Shown one piece after another: positions 20,642 through 32,189 of a stretch of DNA of 64,000 bases. Origin of the DNA: Alentia gelatinosa (lineage: Eukaryota; Annelida; Polychaeta; Phyllodocida; Polynoidae). Under the pieces are notes generated by a model that did not search any database, was not told where the DNA came from, and worked only from the letters and a program-made list of their open reading frames with translations. The translations under genes were made by a program, and so were the position numbers. Position 1 is the stretch's first letter. Each line of letters opens with the position of its first letter. The stretch spans positions 177,329,263 through 177,393,262 of the forward strand of contig OX465579.1 in assembly GCA_950022655.1 (NCBI GenBank), in the 5' to 3' direction.

Positions 20642-20738
20642 CAGGAGAATACCCGCTGCCGCCACTGGTGCCGGAAATCTGGCCGACTCGTACACCCGAC
20701 ACGCTCAGAGTGTTGGGAATAGCTGACAACTCAATCAC
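20642..20738 (-). CDS. Exon 11 (Gly/Ser linker before TM) of membrane protein
   Basis: The acceptor is catatttctcacAG and the donor is CCTG|GTGAGTCA. It starts in phase 0 and ends one base into a Gly codon that either terminal exon completes (GGG or GGT). It encodes residues 466-497, VIELSAIPNTLSVSGVRVGQ then ISGTSGGSGYSP. The Gly/Ser-rich end is a flexible juxtamembrane stalk. Confidence 0.8.
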
Positions 20739-20798
20739 CTGTGAGAAATATGCAAGAAAGAAACTGATGAGCTCAGTGCACGCTCAGCCGTACAGTCT

Positions 20799-21098
20799 GG
20801 GACCTGTTTCAGTAGTTTTGTGACATGTCTAGATGGCGTCTGTGACACCATACGGACAGATCACAAGACTGCAGTCGATGACACATGGAGTTTCACTCAC
20901 TTCTCGTAAGAATTAAGCAATGACACTTTAACATGAGTAGGGGATACATATAATCTAAAATCGTTCCAAATATGAAAAAGATTGGCCACTTCGATCTTCA
21001 GATATTTGCTAGTCTTTTTCAGCTGGTGCTTGCACTGTTGGTGCCGCTGTTGATGTCTGTCTAGGCCTAATGTCACGAGACTACTGAAACAGGTCCCA
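20799..21098. mobile_element. TIR element family F, copy 3
   Basis: It is bounded by gggacctgtttcagtagttt and gactactgaaacaggtccc; the internal atgtctagatggcgtctgtg matches copy 1. Confidence 0.65.
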
Positions 21099-21312
21099 GT
21101 TCTCCCTGGTCTATGATATCACATTTCCAGTGTGTCGTGAATTCTCTTAGAATGTACAGGGGTGAGATAAATACAGAAAGCAACTCGTTTTGGTCGAAGT
21201 CTTTGTTCTCAAACTCGTTCTAATGCTATGCAATATTCACTTGGCTTCGCCTCGTTCATCAAACTCTGACTATGACTTTGACCTGAACGTGTTGGTTTCT
21301 CTTTAGTATCTC
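21099..21312 (+). repeat. Foldback family I, partial copy
   Basis: It retains gtacaggggtgagataaat, ctcgttttggtcgaagtc and the loop ggcttcgcctcgttcatc. The left module is mostly missing. Confidence 0.55.
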
Positions 21313-21978
21313 AATAAGACCAAACAAGTGCTGCTTTATAAACGAGTGAAGGAAAACAGTAACAAAAAAACAACAACAGAAAATCGGTCGGCGCAAGAAT
21401 CATGTGAGCTGCTGATTCGCAGATCAGAATCCACGATTCAATTATGTACATGTTTTTTTCTGTATGTTTACATTTCATTTTCCGCGCATGATGAAATGGC
21501 TTAACTAATAACAGGGCAGCCAGGTGTTAAATTAGTGAAATCTGTCTTGATGAGGGCGTAATCATTTATTTAATCTACTTTCCTGTCATCAGCGAACACA
21601 GTCAGAGACTCCGGGAGATGGTTCTTAAAAATTATCTTATTTTCAGATTGAAATGCTGTCATGTGGAATCCTGCTAAATAACTGTGAAAACCCGGCGAGA
21701 AAATAGATAAATTCATTTGTGGGATGAATGTTGCTGAGGGAAAACACAGGAAAGAATTACAAAACCAGATAAGGGTGAAAAATATGAACTGGAGTTATGG
21801 TGGCTTAACATGGATCCTACAAATCATTCGAGGATATTTCCGAAAGTGTTTGATACTATTTCACCTTGACCAAATGTCAAAATCCTGAGAGTGATTTGCT
21901 GCTAACAAAAACAGCGCGCCATTGCTCCAGCCAAATATTTTTTTCATTTTCCTTAAATAAACTCATGACTTTTGTTTA
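21313..21978. other. No gene seen
   Basis: AT-rich intron without recognised repeat. Confidence 0.4.
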
Positions 21979-22482
21979 ATGTTCAACATTATAAGTGGGT
22001 TATTGCTCCTTCATTTCTGTATTTCGTATTTAAATTGTAGTAGATGTAGACTTATATTTTTCTCATTGTGTGGGTCTCCTTTATCTATATATTTTTTTGT
22101 TTATCAAGGAGTAGTTAAAAACTTATATCATTCTCATTGTTCGGGTCTTTTTATTTATATATTTTTTTTGTCTATATAGCAGTAGATGGATACTTACATT
22201 TCTCTCATTGTTCAGGTCTCCTTTATTTATGTTTTTATTTCTTTATATAGTAGTAGGTGGAGACTTCCATTATTCTCATTGTTGGGTTTGGTTTATCTAT
22301 GTGATGTTTTTATATATAGTAGTAGGTGGAGACCTACATTATCCTCTATGTTCAGGTCTTCTTTATTTATATATATTTTTTTTTTATTAAGGAGTAGATG
22401 TAGACCTACATTATTCTCATTTTTGGGGTCTCCTTTTATTTATGTATATTTTTTTTGTTTATATAGCAGTAGATGTACTTAC
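21979..22482 (-). repeat. Minisatellite carrying the splice donor of exon 22483-22677
   Basis: About seven diverged units of 60-70 bp. Read on the minus strand each contains an exon-like AGACCTGAACAATGAGA, then ATGTAAGT/ATGTAGGT and CTACTACTATATA. The true exon ends in AGACCCCAACAATGAGAAC|AAT and GTAAGTACATCTACTGC, so the array repeats the last 20-odd coding bases plus the donor. Confidence 0.75.
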
Positions 22483-22677
22483 ATTGTTCTCATTGTTGGG
22501 GTCTGGTTTGAAGTACACAATGAACTTGTAGTCCCTGATGGCCCGGTTCAAGGTCCCCGAGGCTTGGTCCAGCGACACTTCCGGTCGTGCGTCCTTGACC
22601 TTGTCGCCTTTCACTGGCGCCGCGTCGAGGAGGTTAAACTGTACCGTCATCTGGCGCCCGTTGTCGGCAGCCGTCAC
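22483..22677 (-). CDS. Exon 10 of membrane protein
   Basis: 195 bases, phase 0 at both ends. The acceptor is ctttacgacAG|GTGACGG and the donor is AACAAT|GTAAGTAC. It encodes residues 401-465, from VTAADNGRQMTVQFNLLDAA through a charged stretch (PVKGDKVKDARPEVSL) to YKFIVYFKPDPNNENN. The hydrophobic/charged alternation looks like the last beta-rich ectodomain module. A NNENN end leads into the stalk exon. Confidence 0.82.
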
Positions 22678-22786
22678 CTGTCGTAAAGAATGTCGTAAAA
22701 TAGATTGAAGAAGATTTCGTGACAACTAGCGACTTCTTTGAGTCTGAGTTAAAGGGAAAAATATAGAAAATCGAAATACCGGACCG

Positions 22787-22862
22787 CCAATAGCGGGAAT
22801 TGAACTCCCGTCACTCGCATTCCCAAGCGAGAGCTCTGCTGACTGTTCCACAAAGACAGGTG
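22787..22862 (-). ncRNA. tRNA-like sequence (SINE head or decayed tRNA)
   Basis: On the minus strand, an A-box-like tggaacagtcagcagagc, an anticodon arm ctcgc-ttgggaat-gcgag (8-base loop) and a B-box-like gagttcaattcccg follow in tRNA order. The acceptor stem does not close cleanly, so a tRNA-derived repeat or pseudogene is likelier than a working tRNA. Confidence 0.4.
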
Positions 22863-22924
22863 CATTACTTAGGCCAAATACTTAGGCTAGTGGTGGGTGG
22901 GGGGAATCAGCGGAGTTTTGAAAG

Positions 22925-23225
22925 GGCTACCAGCGAAAGTTGGGATCTCATTGGTTTCTCACGAGAAAGGTAGATCAGAAAACCGCAATACTAAACTTTA
23001 ATTTCGGCATGGCTCGAAATGAATCATAAGAGAAGAAGTTTGTTTTAGTGCTACAAAAAATAAGAACAGATTCGAGTTTTTCACTACACGAGAATCTCAC
23101 TCCCGTGGGTCTTCAATCTCCAACCCTAGATCGGGTCCACTCTGTCCCTATGTACGGGAGCAACTTCAAGCGGATTCGATGAAATTCTAACGTTTTAAAT
23201 ATGGTAGGTAACTAGCGACTTCGTT
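22925..23225 (+). repeat. Repeat family N, copy 2
   Basis: ctaccagcgaaagttgggat through cattctaacgttttaaatatgg-like words, uninterrupted. Confidence 0.65.
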
Positions 23226-23408
23226 GTGTCGTATTTGGCTCCCCACCCCCTCATAGTAGCCTGGTAGCCTGGCCAATGTGCTCACTCACATAAAATTCAT
23301 TGAGGCAGGGAACCAGTCTACCCCCTTAGTGGCTTAGTGGCGCCCCCTGCTATTAATACCTGGAACTATTATTTAGATCCCAACCATCATTTCATGTGAT
23401 TTTACCGA

Positions 23409-23680
23409 CTACCAGCGAAATGTGATCTCATTGGTTTCTCACAAGAAAAGTAGATCAGAAAACTGCAATACTAAACTTTGATTTCGGCATGGCTTGAAAT
23501 ATCAGGTAGCATTCAAAATCATAAGTTTGTCTGAGTATAGTCCTACAAAAAAGAAGAACAGGTTCGAGTTTTTCACTGCACGAGAATCTCACTCTTCACG
23601 CCTAGTCTGGTTCACTCTGTCTCTATGTGGGGGAGACTCTCTCAGCGGATGTTACCGGAATTTACACGACTCATACTTCG
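23409..23680 (+). repeat. Repeat family N, copy 3
   Basis: Starts ctaccagcgaaatgtgatct. Adjacent to copy 2 in the same orientation, separated by about 180 bases containing gcagggaaccagtctac. Confidence 0.65.
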
Positions 23681-23776
23681 CATCACTGGAGACAGCATCC
23701 AGTAAGTACAGACACATGGTCTGGTGAAGTCGCATTGGATCATTTCAGTTGTAACAAGCCAGAAAAAAATGATCAC

Positions 23777-24090
23777 TAAAGCCCAATGCCCATCTACCGA
23801 TTTCGGAACATTCATGTACCTTTGTCGGCGACAAACGGACAGTAATTTGTCTCAGCCAAGGCATCCTAACGGAGTCGGCCGTAGTCGGTAGATGTAGGAC
23901 AGCTAGGCAAGGGTGAGCCACTGATTAGTAGACTGATTTGCTTGGGACTAATATCCACCACCCCATCTCCTCAATGCCCGCAGATCGAGGTAGGAGTTAC
24001 GTAATTTGCCTGTGACAAGTTCACCGACTCCTATACGATTTGCAAACTAATCGCTCAACCCTGAATCGGTAGATGGGCATCAGGCTTAAG
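23777..24090 (+). mobile_element. TIR element family L, copy 2
   Basis: Terminal inverted repeats taaagcccaatgcccatcta and gtagatgggcatcaggctta. About 314 bp, inverted relative to 28073-28384. Non-coding. Confidence 0.75.
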
Positions 24091-24584
24091 GCTACTCATA
24101 AAAAAAACTTGTTTCTCATCACCACGCACATCAGAAAAAACGTTTTTAGAAGATGTTTTTAGTTGTTGTTTTTTCATCATATTAAACCTACTTTGTTGTC
24201 AGGGATATCGAAGGAAACTCGTCAAATAAATATCAAGTCCTTTCATTAATTGTTTATTTAGTTCTGCATATGTGGAAATGAAATTAAAACAATTTGTATT
24301 TATTTTTATATTATACACATTAACATGAGTATGATATTAGGAAGTTAGAGTGAGAGTGCATGATATGTCTGACACCCACTTTATGACAATCCAAAAACCA
24401 TCCTTGATCCAACGAAAAAAAGAAATGAAAAAAAAACACCCTGTGATATTTTTCATGGCTTTAGTTATTTCTTTGAATGTCCTAAGATACATGCATATAT
24501 GATTAAAACATGTTCTCCTGCGACTTAGGACCTGACTAGACTATCTTGTCGTATAAGTTATTGACACCAAACTAGTTCAAACAG
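24091..24584. other. No gene seen
   Basis: AT-rich intron without a recognised element. Confidence 0.4.
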
Positions 24585-24870
24585 TTATCTCACCCCTGGA
24601 ATGAATATCCATAAGCTTAACATTGGGAACTCGTTCTCCATGCCCCTACAAGTATTGCAGTCCGTCCTCCATGGTCTATATCCTATGTGTTGTCCATTTT
24701 TTTAGTGTGCACAGGGGTGAGATAAATACAGAAAGCAACTCGTTTCGGTCAAAGGAGTCATTCTCCAACTCGTTTGAATGCTACATGATATTCAAATCGC
24801 TGTCGCCTCGTTCATATCACTCCGCATCAAACTCGTGGAGAACGACGACTTTGACTGAAACTTCTGTGAC
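24585..24870 (+). repeat. Foldback family I, copy
   Basis: ttatctcacccctggaatg, cataagcttaacattggg, and the hairpin with loop gctgtcgcctcgttcat. Confidence 0.7.
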
Positions 24871-25021
24871 TCTAACTAAAACATGTCTTACGACTCTTTA
24901 GTACTCGATACGACTGCCTTGTGTCAGTTGTTTACACATGGCAAGTTCAGAAAGGACTGGCACTGTCATGTCTAACAACTCCTCATCTAGTTTTATGGGA
25001 TGTTCAGTGTGAACTCTGTTA

Positions 25022-25430
25022 AGGCGGGCATTCACCAACCACGACAAGGCTACGACAATGGCGTTCCGACAAGGTCCATGACAGGCCTACGATTGGAGGA
25101 CTTGTCCTAGCCCTGTCGTGGTTGGTGGACCCCAGTTCCCGACAAGAGTCTACAACAAGGCCACGACAGGCTGCGACTGGGAAGCTTGTCAGGAGCCTTG
25201 TCAGGAGCCTTCCACAAAATCGAAATGTTCGATTTCTCCTACGACTGGACCTTTGCTGCGGAGTGTCATGGCGTGGTGGGAGCGTGTCGCAGAGGTCTAT
25301 GATAGTTAATTTTGGTGGAGCTGCACTTCCTGACACGCCCCGACAATGCTGTTGTAAAGCCCCCCTTCTTACGACAATGCTGTGACAAGCACCGATTGGA
25401 AGACTTGTCATGGTTGGTGGATGCCACCCT
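25022..25430. mobile_element. MITE family B, copy 2
   Basis: Flanked by TTA. Ends aggcgggcattcaccaacca and the complement of agggtggcatccaccaacca. It stops 28 bases from the donor of exon 25459-25571. Confidence 0.8.
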
Positions 25431-25458
25431 TTAAACACGTACTTGAAGTTACACGTAC

Positions 25459-25571
25459 CTGGATGTCGTTGACACGTAGCGGGGAGACGCCACGTGTATT
25501 CTTCATAATGGCGTCCAACACGTAGTACTTGAACCTGGTGGGGTTCGGCTCAACTAACTCCTTGTATGAAC
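25459..25571 (-). CDS. Exon 9 of membrane protein
   Basis: The acceptor is gctgtgcAG|GTTCATAC and the donor is ATCCAG|GTACGTG. It completes a Gly codon from exon 8 and encodes residues 364-400: SYKELVEPNPTRFKYYVLDA, then IMKNTRGVSPLRVNDIQ. With exon 10 it forms a compact C-terminal ectodomain module (FKYYVLDAI ... SPLRV.DIQV ... TVQFNLLD) of the type seen as an uncharacterised domain in metazoan LolA-like proteins, as far as memory goes. Confidence 0.82.
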
Positions 25572-26097
25572 CTGCACAGCAAATAAGGGAAGGTTATTAC
25601 GTTTTATTACCCATCTATTACGGAGCTCCATAGGATGTCTTTCGTATTTCAGGCATTGTTCAGCATTAGATTGGTTATTGGATATTCGAATATTCAGCTA
25701 TGGATGGTGCACTTGTTAAAAACAGATTTGTGCGTTGCAACCAGTACCTACTTGTAAGATCAATAAATGGAGTCAAGCTCTTTTTAAAAAGAAAAGTAAC
25801 ATAAGATATACATTTACGCAGTTTGTTGGAGGTTTGCGCAGACAGAGTGAGACCTGCAGGGGGGACAGTTTGATGTCGTTAATTATGCATACACCTAATT
25901 AGTCCTTGCATAATTGTGGAGATTCCACATGGAAATAAGAAGACTCGTGTATCTTTAGTGGAGAGGAGGTGGGGAGGTAGTGTAGAGAAGGCTGAATATG
26001 TTTGACCTTAATTACCACTAATTAGTATTAAGAGGAAATGTAGTCACTGAGCCAAGAGCGGTGGCCGTTGGAAGTCTTTCGTTGCATAAATACGACC
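25572..26097. other. No gene seen
   Basis: AT-rich intron without a recognised element. Confidence 0.4.
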
Positions 26098-26378
26098 CGA
26101 GGCTCAATTGGTGAGTCACCGATCTACAGTCTGAAACCACTTTTGGCACTGCTGACCAAAAATCGGTCAGTGGAAATGACCCAGCTCATGAAATGCCCCA
26201 TGACTTTTTCTGCTTAGATTATGCAATGTGGCACCACCCATCACTGAGTGAAAGCTTGGTCACTGAGTGAAATCTACTACTGCTCTATATCCACGCACAG
26301 TCAGCGGCACCACCGACAGACTTTCTGAGTAACTCAAAAGATCTACACCCTTTTTGTCGGCAAATGGAAATAGGCCTT
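26098..26378. repeat. Family E variant (E'), copy 1
   Basis: Shares cttagattatgcaatgtggc, accatcactgagtgaaagct-like words and ttggtcactgagtgaaat with 61795-62075. Its right end, ggcaaatggaaataggcctt, is the family E terminus. Confidence 0.65.
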
Positions 26379-26560
26379 GTGTGAGATTAATGGCTATGGG
26401 AACATGGTCAATGTTGCGCACAGAAGATTTAACACTGGAAATGTGAAAAGTGCAATGACAATGACAGAACGGTCAGTATGCTTCACGTCCTATCTTTATG
26501 TGTCTGTAGCACAAAATGTACATCACCTACCAGAAACACTTAAAATACCATGATGCGTTA

Positions 26561-27290
26561 GAGGGGGTGTCCACCAAGCTCCCGACGCGAACCGACGCGA
26601 CCCGATATTGTCCTCCCATTACAAAATCCATATCATAGCAAAATCGTAGAGCTTAACGGGGCAGTTGGTCAGGTTTCTACGATAACTCTACCGACGCAGC
26701 CCGATGCGCTACGACGCGAACCGACGCGAGCCGATAAAAAGGCCATATCGTTGAGGGTCTACGACAATCGATCATGTATCGATTGTCGTAGCACATCGGG
26801 CCGCGTCGGTGCGCGTCGGTATGTATAGATGACACGTTAAACGTGAAATCATATGAAATAATCGATGGAAAATTATGAAATTTTCAGAATACCTAGAATA
26901 TATGATGCTAATGCGGTTCTGCAAAAATGGTGAAAGTTGATGGTAGATAAGGGTCTTAAATCGATCAAATTATACTTTAACTGGGAATTGATTATATCAT
27001 TAAATATTATTAGGCAATATCATATATACTATTGTTTTGTATTTACAGGTATAATATCAACCGTAAACATGTATTATTTCTGGAATTCTAAAGGAAATAT
27101 TGTTAATCACGCTGGTTGCGTCGTGAGCTATATCGGGGTGTATCGGTACCTTTTTCATGCACCCTCCCAACATGTTACGACATGTCCCGACGCGAACCGA
27201 GGCACTACGATATGCCTCCCGACGCGCTACGATATGGTCATTTTGTATCGGCTCGCGTCCGCTCGCGTCGGCGTTGGTGGGTGCGGGGTC
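26561..27290. mobile_element. MITE family C
   Basis: About 730 bp flanked by TTA on both sides. The ends are gagggggtgtccaccaagct and the complement of gaccccgcacccaccaacg. The interior flanks are built of cgacgcgaaccgacgcga words around an AT-rich centre (26820-27110). It shares the outer GTCCACCAA motif with families A and B. The two plus-strand frames here follow the low-complexity arms. Confidence 0.7.
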
Positions 27291-27313
27291 TTAAAGTGGA
27301 AACTGATCCATTA

Positions 27314-27576
27314 GGCCCGGCATCCACCTACTACGATAGGGCTCCGATATGGTCTACGATGCACCTCCCAATAAAAAATCAAAATTATCTAATATCGGGG
27401 CAGTTGACCATATTTCTCCGATTAAAAACCGATAAAAAAACTGCTTGGTGGATTGGCATGTCTAGACATATGTCTACGATTTTGCCCCTTCCTGATTAAT
27501 TCTCTGATATTTGCTTTTTGTATCGGTGCCATATCGGTAGGTCTAAATTTCTATCGTAGTAGGTGGACGCCAGGCC
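27314..27576. mobile_element. MITE family A, copy 3 (inverted)
   Basis: TTA-flanked, 21 bases after family C. Ends ggcccggcatccacctacta and its complement. The interior is in reverse order relative to 783-1055. Confidence 0.8.
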
Positions 27577-27579
27577 TTA

Positions 27580-28072
27580 CTATATACCAATGCCATATAT
27601 AATGTAAATGCACGCCGTTTCGGTATAACGTAAAAATATGTATGTGACAGTGTTCCATACAGCAAAATATTGAAGAAGTGTATGCTTTAACTATATTATT
27701 AGTTGTTAGGCGAAATTAGGTTAATTATATCTATTGCTTTAGGGTATATATCAAATATAGAATGACCTACCATGCTTGAAAAAGCCACAAAACGCAATAA
27801 TATTTCACAGTTCGTAAACGTCTCGTTGCGTACAAACTGTAAATCATCATCTCGTTTTGTAGCTGGTGCAGCGTGGTCAGGGCGTTCTATATAAATACTA
27901 CCTTTCCTTAATACTACATATCTCAGAATCACAGAATGTCACCATTGCGATTATTAACAAAGCCCTTGCGAGGCGAACATTGTTTATAGTGGGCCCGCAC
28001 ATTATTCATACGTCATGCCTAGTAGCAGGTAATCATCTTCCACTGCTAAGAACTATCGTTTGACCCTTTGTC
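27580..28072. repeat. Weak foldback, otherwise nothing seen
   Basis: Positions 27755-27900 form an imperfect hairpin (gaatgacctaccatgcttg against agcgtggtcagggcgttct) related in wording to 61640-61795. Confidence 0.4.
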
Positions 28073-28384
28073 AAGCCTAATGCCCATCTACCGATTCAGG
28101 GTTGAGCGATTAGTTTCCAAATCGTATAGGAGTCGGTGAACTTGTCACAGGCAAATTATGTAACCCTTCTCTCGACCGGCAGACATTGAGGAGATGGGGT
28201 GGTGGATATTAGTCCTAAGCAAATCGGTCTACTAATTGTTGGCTGACCCTTGCTTAGCTGTCCTACATCTACCGACTACGGCCGACTCCGTTAGGATGCC
28301 TTCGGGGAGCCAAATTACCGTCCGTTTGTCGACGACAAAGGTACATGAATGTTCCGAAATCGGTAGATGGGCATTGGGCTTTAG
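28073..28384 (-). mobile_element. TIR element family L, copy 3
   Basis: Ends aagcctaatgcccatctacc and ggtagatgggcattgggct. Contains cctacatctaccgactacgg and cgacgacaaaggtacatg. Confidence 0.75.
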
Positions 28385-28444
28385 ACTCATTGAGAGACAC
28401 AGTACTCTGTCCAGTTTCATCTCACGAAGTGGGTGATATAGACC

Positions 28445-28745
28445 TAGTTAAAATGTGTTACAGGGTCGCCCGGATTACGTAACTCGGCCTGTATATAAGC
28501 CGGGTTCCGCAGTATGTCGACAGGCATTCATGTACATTCCTCCGAGAGGAGTGGATCCTTGGGGCCTCGTTTGTAGGGTTTTCTCCGAACCCTCTTGGTG
28601 GTAGGTGAGTCCAATACTCCGGTATCTGGATTAGCCTCCTCTGCTTTACCTAGCTCACCGTGCCACGGTATATGTAGACGCGGCATAGCTGGATTTCACC
28701 TCCTGTCCCCACCGCTTGTGACCACGGTAAAGAAAAAAGAAATTT
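28445..28745 (+). mobile_element. LTR-like fragment 1
   Basis: gtcgcccggattacgtaact, then a TATA box in ctgtatataagccggg and ccgcag about 15 bases later. The same arrangement occurs at 41282-41335. Probably solo LTRs or LTR pieces; the ends and target duplication were not found. Confidence 0.4.
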
Positions 28746-29880
28746 CAACCAAGAAGTTTTTTTAATAAATATTGACTGAACGAAAGAATTACACAAACAC
28801 CATGCCAAGGTACTGTACTTTGGTTGTGATCTAACCGGATCACCTCGGGAAGTAGTTGATAAACATCCACTGTTTATTAAACTTCAGGAGTCAGGTTTTG
28901 TTTGACTAGGTTTCGTTCATACATACCAAAAGGACCGAACCGACCCATGTAACAGTGCATAGGGTGGCATATGGCGGGGAAGGGGTTTCTTTACGATCTT
29001 TCCCAGGATAGCCTATCCTCCGTAGGGCCAGAGCCGGGGAGTCCTACATATTGAAAAAATGCTTTTTCAATTTAATGATTTCGAGGTATATTTTAAACTG
29101 TAAAAACTGTAAAAACCTCACCAGTGCTCGCCAGTCGTTTGAAGACAGTGATGAGGACCCTATATTTTAGAATTCCTATGTTATAGTATGATATCATCAT
29201 AACATCATGATGTTGATCTATAGACTGAAACATTTTATGTTAAATATGTGCTCCAAGGAAAAGGACATGGATTTTACACTGTGAGGTAAACTTTAAGATA
29301 ATCCTAAAAATGACTTCAAGAGAAGCACTTATTATGTGAATTTGTTTTGTTTGTTCTTTTGGCTAAATTTTATTGTCATATCTATTTTTGAGTGTGAAGT
29401 ATTTGCTTCTTTGAACATTTATAGAATGTGCATGTTTTTTTGTTGTACTCCATCCTTGAAGTATATGATAGCGGGAAAACAAACGTCCACAGAACTGAGT
29501 GACGAATACAGTTTGTGTGTCAATGGCAACTTCAGTTATGCATAAACTGATACTACACAGAAGGTTATATAGAAAGGCTGAGAGGACAATAAAGCGAATA
29601 ATGTCACTCTTGAAAGTAATTCCAGACCTCCTTTTTTATAACGAAATTAGGAAATTCTCAGGCATTAGCGTCGTCGCCAGCTTATTTTTGCGGATCATCT
29701 GACTCAATTAGTGATTGTGTTCATCTTCTGCTGCAGCAAAGTATTACAGAAGATGGATCGTCTTACATTCGACCAGGAAGGCAATCATCTTTAGAGAATT
29801 AATATCGTAAAACCCCGACACATGTGTGTATGTGACACCGACAACAATGAGACGTTTCATAAGGCCTCTGCGGTGACATT
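28746..29880. other. No gene seen
   Basis: Mixed intron DNA. GC-richer, unassigned sequence at 28900-29050 may belong to the LTR-like element. Confidence 0.35.
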
Positions 29881-30800
29881 CAGAGCTGCTCGGAGCTGCT
29901 CGGAGTTTTCCAGAGCAGATCAGAACGACTCATAGCTGTTAGACTGTTCAGAGCTGCTCAGAGCGGCTCATAGCTGTTATAACTGCTCGGTGCTGCTCGG
30001 TGCTGCTCGGTGCTGTTCAGAGCGGCTCAGAGTTGTTCAGTGCTGTTGGTGCTGTTTCATGCTGCTCATAGCTGTTCAGTGCTGCTCAGAGCTGCTCAGA
30101 GCTGTTCAGAGCTATTACGAGTCTCTCGGAGCGATTCGGAGCAATTTGTAGCCACTCGGAACCCTCGGGTCTACTCGAATCCATCGGAGCAGCTAGCTGC
30201 TACTAGAAACTGCTCGGAAATTCTCGGATCTTTAAGGAGCTTCTAAAAGCTACTCATAGCCGCTCAATTTTGTTCTGAACTGCTGGGTGCTGCTTAAGAC
30301 AATTTGCAGCTGCTCCGTACTTGATGCTGCTCTATGCTGTTGGGAATTGCTTGAGCTGCTCGGTGCTGCTCAGAACTGCTCAGAGCTGTTTACAGTTGCT
30401 CAATACTATTCGAAAGTACTCAAAACTGTTCAGAACTGCTCATAGCTGTTCCTGCTCATAGCGTTTACACTCTGAGCTGCTCGGAGGTGCTCAGAGCTGC
30501 TCGGAGCTGTTTGGAGGTGCTCAGAGCTGCTCTGAGCTGCTCAGAGCTACTCTGAGCTGCTCGGACATGTTTGGAGATGCTCAGAACTGAAAAATAGCCG
30601 GAACATGGCGTGGGCACCACGAGGTAAATCCCTTATTTGAAAACAACTTATATACCGTGAGCTGCTGGGAGCTGCTGGGAGCTGCTGGGAGCTGTTCAGA
30701 GCTGCTGGGATGTGCTTGGAGCTGCTCGGAGCTGCTCGGAGCTGCTCGGAGCTGCTCGGAGCTGCTCGGAGCTGCTCGGAGCTGCTCAGACTCCATTTAA
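29881..30800. repeat. 12-bp GAGCTGCTCGGA minisatellite with decayed flanks
   Basis: Seven near-perfect units at about 30716-30790 grade into increasingly diverged ones through 29881-30590, with a non-repeat island at 30590-30660. The open frames rich in S-E-Q-L-A on both strands are products of the repeat. Confidence 0.8.
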
Positions 30801-31263
30801 GTGTCACTGTCCCCCACCTCCAACCTTTATATTTTTAACCAGAAAACAGACAACAACAGAACTTGAGAAACCACCAAAACGTCCCGTAATAATGGCTACA
30901 AACCCTCCCCGTGTAATATGTTTGGAGATTGTGATCCGGGCAAGGCGAGCCTGGCAGATTGAACAGATTGCCTGTCACGGCCAGCGGGCAAGCGCAGGCT
31001 TTGAGAACGGGAAGTTTAATGGTGGCTCAGACGTGACACAAACAGATTCAGATGGAGGGGCATGTCTATTCAGACAGATCCTATAGACTGTGCCCAACAC
31101 CAATTAAAGCCAGATGGCGCCACCAATGGCCGTAGGATCAATTTGGAAGTTTTTATGGGTGGGTGAGGAGGGGGTCATACTAAAAACTTGATAATCTTTC
31201 CCCCATATGGCCTGTAGCCCCATAGGGACTTGTTATGGTAAAAAGGGTTTGAGTCAAACGTAA
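30801..31263. other. Unassigned unique sequence
   Basis: Balanced composition, no recognised repeat. The 124-codon frame entering it begins in the minisatellite and has no known motif, so it is not called. Confidence 0.35.
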
Positions 31264-31568
31264 TAAGTAGAAACCAAACGAGAGTTAGCCTTGTCAATGT
31301 TTATGCCACAATGGGCAGGTTGTGTATTGCTACACGAGGCGTTAGTGAGTAGCAAACCTGACCTGAGTGGTATGAACACTGAGAAGGCTAACTCGAGTTT
31401 GGTTTAGAATTTATCCTACCCCGACCGTCTAAATTACTTCTACATTAACGAATGACGTCATTTGTCAAGTGTATCCCACTAGAGCGATATTTTTCATTGA
31501 ACTCCAGACCGAATACAGTGACCCAATGTTAAGCCTATGGAGTGTTTTTATTAGGGGTAGGATAAATG
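31264..31568 (+). repeat. Foldback family J, copy 2
   Basis: aagtagaaaccaaacgagag, ctcgagtttggtttagaat and gttaagcctatggagtg, ending taggggtaggataaat. Confidence 0.65.
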
Positions 31569-32189
31569 ATTAATCGCCATCAGAATAAATTTCATTATAG
31601 TATGTATCCTTCTCTGACTGGCCCATGAATCAAAGACTTGTCCACTATGAACAGAATCGTCTGTTTATGGCCCCAAGCCGTTCCCTGTAACCTTATACCT
31701 CCTCCTACCCCTGCCCCCTCCCCTCCCCTCCTCCAGTTCCCTGGCCGCCTGTGTTGTCATAGCAATAAATTTCGCCTGCTCCTGACTATGACCCGATTAA
31801 GTTCAAAGTGAGAGGGTATCAATCTCCCATCAGATATTCTGATTGCTGGCAAGGATATCTGCATGGAGCGTATACATCACCAGAAATCCAACACCATTAT
31901 CAATTGTACCAGTCCCTGTATCCCAGCGAGGAGGGTAGACATAGCATGCAGGGACCGGAGCCAGTCTAGGTGGCATGCCGCGGTTCATCTATATAGCAAT
32001 ACATCTGTGTATCAGAATGGCGCTGTAGTCATTTATAACTGCTTTGCTAATGATGTAAGTTGGGGTCAGTGTGTGAATAAACGAGGCAGGAGAGTCTTGG
32101 GGAAACTTAGAAATGCAGGAGCTCACATAGCAAGTGTGATATTTCTATAGAATGAAATAAGGTACGAGAGGCCGTCGCAATGGTGTTTA
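31569..32189. other. No gene seen
   Basis: Contains a C-rich strip at 31700-31740. The 95-codon frame at 31863 has no recognised motif or splice context. Confidence 0.35.

Noticed and set aside
25019..25438. 139-codon minus-strand frame
   Set aside because: It coincides with MITE B2 and resembles frames in other copies of that element, not a gene.
26937..27499. Two overlapping plus-strand frames of 125-127 codons
   Set aside because: They lie across MITE families C and A; the apparent protein is translated terminal repeat.
30010..31086. Plus- and minus-strand frames rich in Ser, Glu, Leu, Ala
   Set aside because: A repeat of 12 bases stays open in several frames by construction; there is no splice or promoter context.
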